Shown here: in pieces, positions 1-8,655 of the stretch | Position numbering within the stretch: position 1 is the stretch's first letter | Layout: each line of letters begins with the position of its first letter | From: Chitinophagales bacterium | GTDB lineage: Bacteria > Bacteroidota > Bacteroidia > Chitinophagales > Chitinophagaceae | Direction: 5' to 3' | NCBI GenBank assembly: GCA_020636495.1 | Contig: JACJXQ010000008.1 | Coordinates: 2,728,001 to 2,792,000, forward strand | DNA length: 64,000 nucleotides | Program-made: the position numbers and the translations under genes | Notes under the pieces: model-generated | What the model saw: only the letters and a program-made list of their open reading frames with translations | Told to the model about the DNA's origin: nothing | The model's database searches: none

Positions 1-2
1 AT

Positions 3-1751
3 AAAAGCAATTACTGTTTATACGACTATGTTTCACTGACAGCAACAACAGAATCGTATATCAACAATCCGGTATTTACCTGGAAGTATAACGGTGTTAC
101 GGTAGGTACCGGGAACCCCTACAACCTGCCGGGCGGACTGACGGCTGCAACAGCAGGTAAATATACCTGTACCGTAACCGAAGGCACGCTGACATCAGAA
201 GAGGCAGTGGTGAATGTTATGTTTACAGACCCTCCCGCTCCTACTATAGATGGTAAACTTCATTACTGCCTTAACGAACAATTTGAACAGATAACCATCA
301 ATGGCACAGATCCCAAATGGTACTATATACCAAGCGGAGGTTCACCACTACCGGTAGCGCCTACTATAAACACTTCATCACCCAACAGCCTTACTTATTA
401 TGTAACGCAAACAGTAAATGGATGCGAAAGTTCCGAAAGAACACTGGTGAACTTCACTGCCGCACGCAAGCCGGCTGTGCCTATTGTTACTACACCCGTT
501 TATTATTGCGAGGAAGCCCCTGCTGACCAGTTATATGCCTTTGGCGATAACCTGAAATGGTATTACAGCCCCGTGAGCACTATCCATACTGAGACAGCTC
601 CTACACCCAATACTTCAAAACTGCAAAGCCTGGAATATTTTGTTACCCAAACCGTGAACGGGTGCGAAAGCGACCGTAATAAGATAGACGTGGTGGTCAC
701 ATTCAAGCCCAACGGCCTGATACTGGCCAACAAAAAAGAACTATGCGCCAACGAGGAACTTACGCTGGGCTATTACGGCAGTGCTGACCCTACATCACAA
801 TACAACTGGATATTACCAGATAAGGGAACCACCATTATGAACGGAGGCTTCGACCAGGGGCCGCTGGTCATCAGGTTGGATACACCGGGACAATTCCAGG
901 TGAAACTGCGTGTGGGCAATACCGGCTGCCTGAGCGATGAGTATACACAGAACATATCTGTGAAACCTTTGCCTTATGCCAACATATCGGCAAAATCTGA
1001 CGCATGCGTAGGCCAGGATATCCTCATTGCATCAGACAACTACACCAAAGGACTGAGATCATTTGACTGGGATTTTGACGGCGGGCTCATCACTCATGAA
1101 GCTACAGGCCAGGGTGCGCATGGCGTGTACTGGGCAACTGCCGGAACAAAGAACATTAAAGTAACAGTGGAAGATAAAGGTTGTACATCTGTTACTACCG
1201 AAACAGTTACCGTACACCCAAAACCTGATGCTACTATAACAGCTCAGAACTACAAAGAAGGCGATGTGATCTGCGCGAGTGACAGCCTGAAAGTAAGTGT
1301 CGGAGTAATAGAACCGAATGCTGCTTACAAATGGTCACCTGAAAGGTTCTTTGACAGTTACAGCAACGATGCTGTTACTTATGCAAGGGTCGACTTTGAT
1401 AGCCGCATCTATGTAGAAGTAGAGGACATTTACGGCTGTACCAACAAAGACAGCATGATGGTGACCACTAAGCCTTGCTGCGAAATGTCCTTCCCTACTG
1501 CTTTTACACCCAACGGCGACTCGAGGAACGACCTGTTCCGTCCCATAACAGTAGGCAACAGGCAGGTGAAGACCTTCCGTATTGTGAACAGGTACGGACA
1601 GGCAGTGTTTGAAACAGCCAATGCACACACAGGATGGGATGGTACCATGAATGGCAAACCGGCAGACATCGGCACCTATTTCTACCTCATCAGCTTCAAC
1701 TGTGGAAACGAGACCATCAACCAATCGGGAGAGGTGATATTAGTGAGATAA
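3..1751 (+). CDS. Secreted multi-domain protein with gliding-motility type (type IX secretion) C-terminal domain, 5'-truncated
   Basis: The frame is open from base 3 with no start codon that has to be used, so the gene begins before the window. The visible part is a string of extracellular beta-sandwich modules rich in paired cysteines. Two near-identical Ig-like units each end in a VTQTVNGCES motif. They are followed by two PKD-like units (FDWDFDGG lies in the second) and a further Ig-like unit. The last ~90 residues, from a CCEMSFPTAFTPNGD motif through NRYGQAVFE and GWDGTMNGKPADIGTYFY, match the gliding-motility-associated C-terminal domain that marks type B cargo of the type IX secretion system. 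The protein is therefore probably exported and surface-attached or released as an adhesin. Ligand and full length cannot be judged from this fragment. Confidence 0.88.
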   Translation, partial: KSNYCLYDYVSLTATTESYINNPVFTWKYNGVTVGTGNPYNLPGGLTAATAGKYTCTVTEGTLTSEEAVVNVMFTDPPAPTIDGKLHYCLNEQFEQITINGTDPKWYYIPSGGSPLPVAPTINTSSPNSLTYYVTQTVNGCESSERTLVNFTAARKPAVPIVTTPVYYCEEAPADQLYAFGDNLKWYYSPVSTIHTETAPTPNTSKLQSLEYFVTQTVNGCESDRNKIDVVVTFKPNGLILANKKELCANEELTLGYYGSADPTSQYNWILPDKGTTIMNGGFDQGPLVIRLDTPGQFQVKLRVGNTGCLSDEYTQNISVKPLPYANISAKSDACVGQDILIASDNYTKGLRSFDWDFDGGLITHEATGQGAHGVYWATAGTKNIKVTVEDKGCTSVTTETVTVHPKPDATITAQNYKEGDVICASDSLKVSVGVIEPNAAYKWSPERFFDSYSNDAVTYARVDFDSRIYVEVEDIYGCTNKDSMMVTTKPCCEMSFPTAFTPNGDSRNDLFRPITVGNRQVKTFRIVNRYGQAVFETANAHTGWDGTMNGKPADIGTYFYLISFNCGNETINQSGEVILVR

Positions 1752-1778
1752 TACCAAAACCTATCTTCTATATATTAA

Positions 1779-1812
1779 GCCGCTACTGTAAGAGTAGCGG
1801 CTTCACTTTTTT
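1779..1812 (+). terminator. Terminator hairpin after the secreted protein gene
   Basis: Two perfect 8-base arms (gccgctac / gtagcggc, 1779-1786 and 1794-1801) enclose a 7-base loop and are followed by a T-rich run. It lies between the stop of the plus-strand gene and the stop of the converging glycosyltransferase gene. T-richness is clear only on the plus strand. Confidence 0.75.
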
Positions 1813-1818
1813 GCCTGA

Positions 1819-3429
1819 TCACTTTCTTTTAAAGAACACGAAACCATTTTTGCTGCCTATCTCTTCAAGCTGTGGTAATGTGCGGTAAGCATCGGCATTC
1901 ATTATTTTGCAAATAAAGTACGTAGGCTTGTCCACATCACCATACAGCAGCCATTCTTCATTATAGTGGTTGGGGTTAGCCTGCGGCATTCTTTTGGTGT
2001 AGAACAGGTGTGCGTAGCTTTTATAACCCAGCACTTTTACATATACATCTTTACCTTCCAGCGATTCAAAGAACTCAATAGCAGCCCTTTGCGAGTACGC
2101 TTCTATTTTGGGGGTAAAATGCAGTACGGTAACCTGTATAATAACGATCTGCACAGCAAACAATACAATAATACCTCTACGGATATTCTTCGACATCAAT
2201 ACCACCGCTGCTATTATTCCCACCAGGTAAAATATACCCCAGAGTGTTTCTGCTGCACTCCAACTCACATCGGCCTGCAGGTTAGCCACGGCAAAGGGGT
2301 CTTTGATGTATGGAATGAGCTTGTCCTTATACAGCCCAACAACCGGGAACAAGGTGATAGCCAATGCCAGCAGGCTACCTATAATGCCCAGTAAAATCTT
2401 CACCACGCTGCCCGCATTTTCCTTCCCGGACACTATGTTATGAATGTGCAAAGCGGCAATGAACGTAAGCGGGAAATAGCACATAGATGAGTAGTGCACG
2501 ATCTTCGTCTTGACAATGGAGAACAATATCAGCACTACCCAAAACAACACCCACATCCAGCGCTTAAAGTCTTTTACCTGTACCTCTTCGTTGGTTGTCG
2601 ACTTATGGAACAGGAAAACAGACGCCGGGAAACAGCCCAGCAACAGGATGATAAAATGATAAAAGAACGGGCCACCATGTCCGGCATCTTCGGTCTGAAA
2701 CAGGCGTACCTGGTAGGTGATAAACTCATTCACCATCCACCAGCCATGGTTCAGCACTTCCAGCCCGAACCATATGCAGGTAGTAATAAATGCCATAACG
2801 GCGATAACTGGGAAATGCAACCATTTAAAACCTTTGATGCCTCTGTTGATTATAACATATACACCAAATGCAAGCAAGGCAATCAATATCGCTGCAGGTC
2901 CCTTTGTCAACACTGCCATACCAAGGAACACACCTGATAATACCGCGTGCAACCAGGGCCTGTTGCCATGTCTTATTAAATACACCTGGAAGAACGCAAG
3001 AAATATGAACAGGTTAAAAGTGGGGTCTATAATGCCCGACTTGAAATAGAAGTGTGGCAGCCATGTAGCGGCATATAAGGCTACCCACCATGTAGCCATC
3101 TTTTCATTCACCACCCGCTTGCCGGCATAGAACAGTGTAAGCAATGTCACAACCCCGATAAAGGCATTAGGGAAACGTGCGGCATATTCATTTACGCCAA
3201 ACAGCTTCATAGCCAGTACCTGCATCCATATAAAAACAGGGGGTTTCTCCCAGAATGGCTGGTAATCTATCTGCACCTGAAGGTAATTGTTGGTCACCAT
3301 CATCTCGCGGGCGCACTCGGCAAAATTGATCTCATCCCAATCGAACAAATGCACCTGCCCCAGGAAAGGGAAGAACAGGCATGCAGCAGCCAGTGCTATG
3401 ATGATGTACCTTGTTTGCGAAGAAGCCAT
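1819..3429 (-). CDS. ArnT/PMT-type membrane glycosyltransferase (GT39/GT83-like)
   Basis: A 536-residue polytopic membrane protein. After a first membrane segment comes a periplasmic loop with the acidic DWDE motif (LFDWDEINFAECAREM) and then QPFWEKPPVFIW. Both are hallmarks of the ArnT/PMT fold, in which the acidic residues bind metal and the polyprenyl-phosphate sugar donor. About ten hydrophobic segments follow, then a soluble C-terminal tail. Family members move a sugar from a lipid-phosphate carrier onto lipid A, protein or another acceptor on the periplasmic side. It is the last gene of a minus-strand operon after a PAP2 phosphatase (12-base gap) and an LptF/G-like permease, which favours a lipid A or LPS acceptor. 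That acceptor is inference; the fold assignment is firm. Confidence 0.85.
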   Translation of the reverse strand: MASSQTRYIIIALAAACLFFPFLGQVHLFDWDEINFAECAREMMVTNNYLQVQIDYQPFWEKPPVFIWMQVLAMKLFGVNEYAARFPNAFIGVVTLLTLFYAGKRVVNEKMATWWVALYAATWLPHFYFKSGIIDPTFNLFIFLAFFQVYLIRHGNRPWLHAVLSGVFLGMAVLTKGPAAILIALLAFGVYVIINRGIKGFKWLHFPVIAVMAFITTCIWFGLEVLNHGWWMVNEFITYQVRLFQTEDAGHGGPFFYHFIILLLGCFPASVFLFHKSTTNEEVQVKDFKRWMWVLFWVVLILFSIVKTKIVHYSSMCYFPLTFIAALHIHNIVSGKENAGSVVKILLGIIGSLLALAITLFPVVGLYKDKLIPYIKDPFAVANLQADVSWSAAETLWGIFYLVGIIAAVVLMSKNIRRGIIVLFAVQIVIIQVTVLHFTPKIEAYSQRAAIEFFESLEGKDVYVKVLGYKSYAHLFYTKRMPQANPNHYNEEWLLYGDVDKPTYFICKIMNADAYRTLPQLEEIGSKNGFVFFKRK

Positions 3430-3441
3430 AGCACAATATTA

Positions 3442-4083
3442 CTATACCTTTTTAAAAAATACTGACTGGTACCTGTTCATAAGAGTAACTACCAGCAATG
3501 TGAACCCTGTACCAATGATACTGCCCACATACACATCGGCCATAAAATGCACGGCGAGATAGATACGTGAGTAAGCCACCAGCAGCGCACAAACGAATAA
3601 TAGAAGTCCCCACACCCGGTACCTGGCGGGCAGCAACAGCGCCAGGAAAGTAAAAAATCCGAAAGCACCGCAGGTATGCCCCGAAGGGAAACTATGTTCC
3701 ATCAACCGTGGCCACTCAGGCAGGCTATGTATCCAGGGGGCCTCGTTAAAATACTTAAGCGGCCTTGGTGCATCTACACTTCTTTTTATCACCTGTGTAA
3801 TGATGGAGGGCAATACATTACAAAGTATCGCTGCGGTGAAATACCACCAGTTGCGCAGCTTGTTCATACCCAACAATATCAGCAGTACTAATGTAATCAC
3901 AGCCCCCTCACCCAATAATGTAGCACGATACATGAACACATCCAGGAATGAATTGTGGTGCAGGTTCACAAACTTGAAAATAGCTTCATCACCTTGCCCG
4001 GCCAGCAATATACCACCTGCTACCAGCCAGGTACCAAACGGCACCAGGAAGTACGGATTGTATGAAGTATAAGGCTTCTGCAT
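3442..4083 (-). CDS. PAP2-family membrane phosphatase
   Basis: All three PAP2 signature blocks are present in this 213-residue membrane protein: KRSVDAPRP (about residues 100-108), FPSGH (132-136) with the conserved histidine 136, and SRIYLAVHFMAD (172-183) with the nucleophilic histidine 179 and Asp 183. Several membrane segments surround them. Such enzymes remove phosphate from lipid phosphates, for example undecaprenyl pyrophosphate, phosphatidate or lipid A, at the outer face of the inner membrane. I start it at ATG 4083, whose A is the last base of the TGA stop of the preceding permease gene (TGATG), implying translational coupling. A longer reading frame to 4233 exists but lies wholly inside the permease gene. 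Neighbours suggest lipid A dephosphorylation before sugar addition. Confidence 0.87.
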   Translation of the reverse strand: MQKPYTSYNPYFLVPFGTWLVAGGILLAGQGDEAIFKFVNLHHNSFLDVFMYRATLLGEGAVITLVLLILLGMNKLRNWWYFTAAILCNVLPSIITQVIKRSVDAPRPLKYFNEAPWIHSLPEWPRLMEHSFPSGHTCGAFGFFTFLALLLPARYRVWGLLLFVCALLVAYSRIYLAVHFMADVYVGSIIGTGFTLLVVTLMNRYQSVFFKKV

Positions 4084-5531
4084 CAGGCTTTCTTTTTGAA
4101 CAGTCCCGCTATGGCATTCCATATGCGCAGGTACCATTCTTTTGAGAATATCTGTGAGTCGTTCCGAGCCTGTCGGATAAGGATGAAAGCGATCGGCAGT
4201 AACATGGCCGTAGCCATCCACATGCCTATCCATGACTCAACAGCCTCGGTACGTGCCAGCTTCTCTCCCGTGATGGACATGATATGAAAGACCACGAAGA
4301 ACACAATAGCCACCACAAGCGGCATACCCAGTCCGCCCTTACGTATGATAGCCCCTAGCGGCGCTCCGATAAGGAACAACAGGATACAGGCAAACGACAG
4401 CGTGAATTTCCTGTGCCATTCTATTTTGTAGGTTGCGTAGTTCATGCGACGTAGTGTCATATCCGATACGGTTACTTCTACCAGGTTCTTACTGCTGCGT
4501 GCCTGGCTGTTGGCTTGTTGCAGCACCCTTGTTCTCAGCGTATCGGGCACAAGGGTGATGAACGAAGAATCATATTGAGCAGGCGCCGCTTTTACAGCAG
4601 CTACTTTTGCAGGCAGGTCTTCTGTACTGTCTTTTGATGTAATACTCAGGTACGGCGACAGGTAATTGAATATCTTATCCGGCACCTTGGCATAGTAGCG
4701 TTCCTGGCTGTCTATCTCAGAACTCAGCTGGCTTACATTCATCATCTGGTAAGCGTTCTTGAACAGGTCCTGGTTGGTACGCTGTATTTTGAACGAGGAC
4801 AGGTCGAACACCTTATCCCATTGCTTGAAGTTCATCCTTACCTGCTCATAATTCTCCGAGCCGTCCTTATTGGTATATTCTTCATAACGCCAGCCATCTT
4901 TCAGCCTGAACACCATATACTGCTTGTCCGGCGACGAAAGCATCTCCCCTTCTTTTGCTAAGGTCACCTTGTCATTGCCCATGCCCGAGCTATGGTCGTA
5001 GATAATGACATTCCTGATAGTACGCCCGTCCTTATCCTTCTCACCTACCCTTATCGAGTAGTTATCCATATCCCGGTTGAACTGGCCTGCCTTGATGTTG
5101 AACGCGGGCTTGGAGTTGCGCAGGTCGTACAATAAAGACAATGCCCGCAGGTTGGCATAGGGTATCACATTATTGCTGAAAATAAATGCCGCGCCTGCGA
5201 TGAACACGATAAAAAAGAACAGCGGCCTCATGAACCTGAGCAGCGATATTCCCGCTGATTTGATAGCTACCAGTTCAAAATTCTCCCCAAGGTTACCAAA
5301 GGTCATGATAGATGCCAGCACGATACCCAATGGCAATGCCAGCGGCACCAGCGTGGTAGACATGTAGAACAGCAGTTGGATGATCATCCAGGCACCCAGC
5401 CCTTTGCCCAGCAGTTCGTCCATATACAGCCAGAAGAACTGCATCACCAGTACGAAAAGGGTAACAAAGAACGTGACGATAAAAGGCCCGATAAAGCTCT
5501 TGATGATCAGTATGTCCAGCTTTTTTATCAA
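4083..5531 (-). CDS. LptF/LptG (YjgP/YjgQ) family permease
   Basis: This protein has the LptF/G layout: two N-terminal membrane segments (IIKSFIGPFIVTFFVTLFVL and the following helices), a long periplasmic beta-rich domain in the middle (about residues 150-340), and three or four C-terminal helices starting near LSFACILLFLIGAPLGAIIRKGGLG, which is a strongly conserved family motif. LptF and LptG form the membrane part of the ABC machine that extracts LPS from the inner membrane toward the outer membrane. There is no ATG at the expected N-terminus. I chose TTG at 5531, giving an N-terminus of the usual KKLD type; another TTG at 5567 would add 12 residues. First gene of the operon with the PAP2 phosphatase and the ArnT-like transferase. 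Confidence 0.87.
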   Translation of the reverse strand: MIKKLDILIIKSFIGPFIVTFFVTLFVLVMQFFWLYMDELLGKGLGAWMIIQLLFYMSTTLVPLALPLGIVLASIMTFGNLGENFELVAIKSAGISLLRFMRPLFFFIVFIAGAAFIFSNNVIPYANLRALSLLYDLRNSKPAFNIKAGQFNRDMDNYSIRVGEKDKDGRTIRNVIIYDHSSGMGNDKVTLAKEGEMLSSPDKQYMVFRLKDGWRYEEYTNKDGSENYEQVRMNFKQWDKVFDLSSFKIQRTNQDLFKNAYQMMNVSQLSSEIDSQERYYAKVPDKIFNYLSPYLSITSKDSTEDLPAKVAAVKAAPAQYDSSFITLVPDTLRTRVLQQANSQARSSKNLVEVTVSDMTLRRMNYATYKIEWHRKFTLSFACILLFLIGAPLGAIIRKGGLGMPLVVAIVFFVVFHIMSITGEKLARTEAVESWIGMWMATAMLLPIAFILIRQARNDSQIFSKEWYLRIWNAIAGLFKKKA

Positions 5532-5636
5532 CAGGTTGAAAATTTGCACAAACCTAATTAAAAACAAGGCTATTTCATTGGATTACATAGCATTATTAAC
5601 CATTTATTGGGACATTGCAACTTATCGAAGAAAAGT

Positions 5637-6077
5637 TTACTCACCAGTCTCAGGCTCCATCCACCCGAATGAAAAACCTTTTTCCAGCATATGAGATACT
5701 ACATAAGGTATACGCCCATATATATGCAGCTTACCGGGAACAACCAATGTGAACATATAAAACAGCAGATGCAGCGATACAATTCCCCACATTACAGCAT
5801 ATGCCATTTTAGGTAAAATGATATGCGTAAAATAAGGCTTCATCAACCGGTATATGGCATACATCACGACTGCATAGAACAGGTAATCCCCTATCCCCTC
5901 CATCAGGTACAATTCCAACCCCGGCGCACCATCGTGCAACGGGCCTGTATATGCCAGCGGAAAACCGTGCAGCACCACTTTGGCATGGTCTGCAAACTCT
6001 ATATACCACCATTGCGACACATACAGCAACAGCAGGTAGGCCACAGGCAATATCATTAACCAGGGAGATCTTTTCAC
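5637..6077 (-). CDS. Small polytopic membrane protein, unknown function
   Basis: I do not recognise a family. The 146 residues contain three or four hydrophobic stretches: near the N-terminus (WLMILPVAYLLLLYVSQWW), in the middle (YLFYAVVMYAIYRLM) and toward the end (MAYAVMWGIVSLHLLFYMF). Between them is a short extracytoplasmic-looking loop rich in glycine and proline. It starts at ATG 6077 and lies about 100 bases before the start of the LptF/G-like gene on the same strand, so it could share a transcript with the envelope operon. A terminator just upstream separates it from the next small membrane protein. Nothing in it suggests an enzyme active site. Confidence 0.6.
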   Translation of the reverse strand: MKRSPWLMILPVAYLLLLYVSQWWYIEFADHAKVVLHGFPLAYTGPLHDGAPGLELYLMEGIGDYLFYAVVMYAIYRLMKPYFTHIILPKMAYAVMWGIVSLHLLFYMFTLVVPGKLHIYGRIPYVVSHMLEKGFSFGWMEPETGE

Positions 6078-6090
6078 GCCTCCAAATTAG

Positions 6091-6118
6091 CAAAAAGGGG
6101 ACTATGAACATAGTCCCC
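6091..6118 (-). terminator. Rho-independent terminator on the minus strand
   Basis: Arms ggggactatg and catagtcccc (6097-6106 and 6109-6118) are perfectly complementary. Read on the minus strand the stem runs straight into a T-run (6092-6096), so it would end transcripts coming from the small membrane protein gene at 6310-6552. The 6119-6309 stretch between shows no gene. Confidence 0.7.
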
Positions 6119-6309
6119 CATTTTACACAGGTGTTTATTTATGCTTACTGTACCAATAATTTCTTAACTGCGAAGCTATTCCTGTAAAAACAATAAATAG
6201 TAAAGACAAGGTTACCTGTCGGTTACTGAATTATGAACAGGAAGAAGTAGCAGCCTTTGGCTTGGTGCAAGAGAAACTTCTACCGTATTACTATGGCTGG
6301 TTCAACACT

Positions 6310-6552
6310 TCATTTTTGAAAAAGCCTCATGATAAAATATACAATAGAAAAGACGATAGCTAACGAAACCAACTCAAGAATATAGCTCAGGGAGTCCCAA
6401 CCTACAAGGTAGGATAGTCCGGCAACAAATGTATAGGGCAAAAATACTATATCGAGTACAATAGAAATATCATACTTTGCCAAAATGTTACCTAAAACAA
6501 AGTGAATCAAGGTGATTATTATACTGATCCTTAACGTATTCTTCTTTTGCAA
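6310..6552 (-). CDS. Small hydrophobic membrane protein, unknown function
   Basis: An 80-residue reading frame starting MQKKN with three hydrophobic segments: ISIIITLIHFVLGNILA, VLDIVFLPYTFVAGLSYLVG and ILELVSLAIVFSIVYFIMRL. Positive residues at both ends fit a real inner-membrane protein, and a minus-strand terminator follows about 190 bases downstream. I recognise no family and no promoter box of the TAnnTTTG type is seen upstream. It may be a stand-alone small membrane protein; a chance reading frame cannot be excluded. Confidence 0.45.
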   Translation of the reverse strand: MQKKNTLRISIIITLIHFVLGNILAKYDISIVLDIVFLPYTFVAGLSYLVGWDSLSYILELVSLAIVFSIVYFIMRLFQK

Positions 6553-6712
6553 TCGTCAGGTTATTAAGTTGATAATTCTCTAAAACACTACCGCCGGTTT
6601 GTAGCCGGTAGCTATAAAATAAATTCAGATAATAACTGAGCACAACTAAGTTCTTTCTGCCGTCAATATCTCAATAGACTAAACAAAGATCCATTATTCA
6701 ACATCAAGCACC

Positions 6713-6820
6713 CAATATTAGTCTCCCCTTTAGGGGGATAGGGGGACAATCATCCAAACCCTATCCCTGTTAAGCGTAGTCCCCGACTACGTTTAACAGG
6801 ATGTCAATCCCCTGATTGAC
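6713..6820. repeat. Dispersed repeat, copy 1 (parts A then B) with hairpins
   Basis: Part A (6713-6757) has a G-rich core gatagggggac after tagtctcccctttag. Part B (about 6761-6820) forms a 15-base hairpin around ccccg (arms 6766-6780 and 6786-6800, one G-T pair) and a second 7-base hairpin (6803-6809 with 6814-6820). Both parts recur on the other side of the toxin-antitoxin pair in swapped order, and A-like cores recur inside the gene at 17222-18454. The remainder of the 308-base gap 6553-6860 shows no gene. Confidence 0.75.
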
Positions 6821-6860
6821 GAGATACATATCAAAGATCCATCATCTAAAAATCCAAACA

Positions 6861-7166
6861 CTAATAATCCTTCGGCTCCATACTTACATGTCTTATCCTA
6901 AGAATATAAATAGCTTCTTGCGAAACATGATAAGCTATACGAAACCTTGTTATCTCATATGCACGATAACTACCGTCATTATTTCGTCTGAATTTATCTG
7001 CGGGATGCCTGTAAGGGTTTTCACACAATTGTCGTATGGATGAAAGTATTCGTTCTTTTACCAGATCTGCATTCTGTGGTGAATCTTTACGGATATAGCT
7101 TATCGCTTCTTTCAGATAGTTCCTTGCTTCTTTATCCCAGAATATGGTGCGTAAAGAACTCACCAT
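6861..7166 (-). CDS. RelE/ParE-family toxin
   Basis: A 101-residue protein with the ParE/RelE layout: an N-terminal helical hairpin (WDKEARNYLKEAISYIRKDSPQNADLVKERILSSI is the region, residues about 10-44), then LCENPYRHPADKFRRNNDGSYRAYEITRFRIAYHV with the arginine-rich strands of the fold, ending IYILRIRHVSMEPKDY. ParE-type toxins poison gyrase; RelE-type toxins cut mRNA on the ribosome. The sequence is closer to ParE by length and by its RIRH ending, but the target is not certain. Its ATG lies inside the end of the antitoxin gene (7-base overlap), the normal arrangement with antitoxin first. Confidence 0.85.
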   Translation of the reverse strand: MVSSLRTIFWDKEARNYLKEAISYIRKDSPQNADLVKERILSSIRQLCENPYRHPADKFRRNNDGSYRAYEITRFRIAYHVSQEAIYILRIRHVSMEPKDY

Positions 7167-7375
7167 TGTTCAGCATCTTTCTCTACGTCCCGCTGACTGA
7201 TATATTCACCAGCCTGCATACGCATCATGGCTGCGTCTATCTCTATATTATATTGTTCTACAGATGTACGGTTCTTTTTGAAAAATGCCTTAATAATACT
7301 CAACAGCGACTCCTTTTGTTCACTGTTCAGTTGATCTATAAACATCCTCAATTCATTATCCAATGTCTGCGCCAT
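7160..7375 (-). CDS. Antitoxin partner of the ParE-like toxin
   Basis: A 71-residue acidic protein read just before the toxin, with its stop overlapping the toxin start. It has an N-terminal helix (LDNELRMFIDQLNSEQKESL), a basic middle (FFKKNRT) and an acidic amphipathic tail (IDAAMMRMQAGEYISQRDVE) of the kind that wraps around ParE toxins. The tail motif is common in Bacteroidota antitoxins of the uncharacterised type paired with ParE. I see no clear ribbon-helix-helix or other DNA-binding domain, so self-repression would have to come from the N-terminal helices. A TAnnTTTG box lies 15 bases upstream of the ATG. Confidence 0.75.
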   Translation of the reverse strand: MAQTLDNELRMFIDQLNSEQKESLLSIIKAFFKKNRTSVEQYNIEIDAAMMRMQAGEYISQRDVEKDAEQW

Positions 7376-7389
7376 AACATCTGTTTACT

Positions 7390-7397
7390 CAAATTTA
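7390..7397 (-). promoter_or_regulatory. -7 promoter box for the toxin-antitoxin operon
   Basis: On the minus strand this is TAAATTTG, a perfect match to the Bacteroidota TAnnTTTG box, ending 15 bases before the antitoxin ATG. The leader would be very short. A -33 TTG element is not clear. Confidence 0.5.
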
Positions 7398-7458
7398 CGA
7401 ATTACCGGAAACATAACATCGGGCTGATAATTGTTTTCTTTCCCATTTGGCCAGTGTT

Positions 7459-7584
7459 ATCCCTGTTAAGCGTATCCCCGACTACGTTTACAATGATGTC
7501 AATCCCCTGATTTACCCAACAGGACCAACATCTAACATACAATATTAGTCTCCCCTTTAAGTGGAATAGCGGGACCATCGTCCA
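7459..7584. repeat. Dispersed repeat, copy 2 (parts B then A), degenerate
   Basis: Part B (about 7459-7512) shares tatccctgttaagcgta, ccccgactacgttta and gatgtcaatcccctgat with copy 1. Part A (7540-7584) shares caatattagtctccccttta. Several substitutions break the hairpin stems seen in copy 1. It lies between the antitoxin promoter and the end of the FkbM gene, so the two copies bracket the toxin-antitoxin pair. Confidence 0.7.
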
Positions 7585-7588
7585 ATAT

Positions 7589-8416
7589 CTAAAACACGAC
7601 CTCATCCCCCTCTGTAATACTCCTCAAATATTCAGGATAAGCCATACCCTCAGGCAGCAACAGCAGGTGGCACCTGCCACGATGGGCTATCTGTTCAGGA
7701 GATGTAAGCGGTGCATGTTCTTTCAGGTAATGAGCAGAGTATTGGTTGGCAACACACCAGTCCAGTATCAACCCCGCATTTTTCAGCATCGGCATTTCGG
7801 ACGGTGCATGCATCTCTACCATAAATACGGTTTGCTGTTTCGCTGCCAGTTCTGTTGCGCCTTTCAGCACATAGCTTTCCGCAGCCTCTACATCTATTTT
7901 CACAAGCTCCGGCACCATACCTGTTTCCCGCACCATATCGTCCAGTGTGGTGGTGTCTACCATGTAAAAAGCATTCACGGCTTTGGCACTGTCGGCATGG
8001 CTGCCAAACATGCTGCCGGCCGATCCGGTACCCAACGTATAGAACTTTACCTGCTCGCCCTTTTTCTCCCCTGCAAAAGCGTTGATGTAGGTTTTATGCT
8101 CACCCAGCCCGTTCCTTTCCAGGTTCTCTTTTGCCTGCTGTAGCGCCAGCGGATTAGGGTCAGCCAGCACTATTTCCTTGCCCGGTTGATCCAGGCAGGC
8201 CAGTATGGTCGAGTAGCCCACATTGGCCCCTATATCGTATATTTTATTATATCTGGCCGCTAAAGCATACCACCAGGCATCATCTTTGTCAGTTTTTTTG
8301 TTAATAGTACCAACAGAAACTGTTAAAACACGGCCCAGTAACCCAACCTCTTCGTATTGTGTCTTAGTGCCCAGCAGTTTGGTGCGGTAGGCAGATATGA
8401 TCTTTCTAATCTTCAC
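7589..8416 (-). CDS. FkbM-family SAM-dependent methyltransferase
   Basis: A 275-residue protein with the class I methyltransferase core: IYDIGANVGYST is motif I, which binds S-adenosylmethionine; IVLADPNPLALQQAKENL contains the acidic residue at the end of strand 2; and VKIDVEAAESYVLKGA is the FkbM signature in which the KIDVE block replaces the usual DxxxG. Family members O-methylate sugars, polyketides or other small molecules. The gene stands alone, with no biosynthetic partner in the adjacent genes; the surface polysaccharide genes 29 kb away are a possible substrate source but that is only a guess. The 215 bases upstream hold no other gene. Confidence 0.85.
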   Translation of the reverse strand: MKIRKIISAYRTKLLGTKTQYEEVGLLGRVLTVSVGTINKKTDKDDAWWYALAARYNKIYDIGANVGYSTILACLDQPGKEIVLADPNPLALQQAKENLERNGLGEHKTYINAFAGEKKGEQVKFYTLGTGSAGSMFGSHADSAKAVNAFYMVDTTTLDDMVRETGMVPELVKIDVEAAESYVLKGATELAAKQQTVFMVEMHAPSEMPMLKNAGLILDWCVANQYSAHYLKEHAPLTSPEQIAHRGRCHLLLLPEGMAYPEYLRSITEGDEVVF

Positions 8417-8655
8417 AAAATCAATGATATAGGGTAAATATACATTATATTCTAAAATGTATCGGCTTTGTGCATCTTTTAATCTGCCATTTTTGGGAAT
8501 TATATTTTAAGCTGATTATATTAGCAACGATATTGTAATTTGTTAATCCCGATTTAATAAGTAGCGTGGTTTACCCAACTATATGCCATGTTTAACAGTC
8601 TTATAGTTTGTAAATCAATTATACCCGTTACTTGCCTATAGCTTTGGCATATAAG

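Noticed and set aside
1335..1724. Minus-strand reading frame antisense to the gliding-motility domain
   Set aside because: It is a shadow of the strongly supported plus-strand frame and shows no domain. Similar shadows of lysS, fusA and the EPS genes were dropped for the same reason.
4084..4233. 50-residue N-terminal extension of the PAP2 phosphatase
   Set aside because: The extension lies inside the end of the permease gene, has no membrane or signal character, and the TGATG overlap explains the start at 4083.
7402..7605. Short minus-strand reading frame upstream of the antitoxin
   Set aside because: It lies entirely within the degenerate dispersed repeat and overlaps the end of the FkbM gene. 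The translation has no protein-like pattern.
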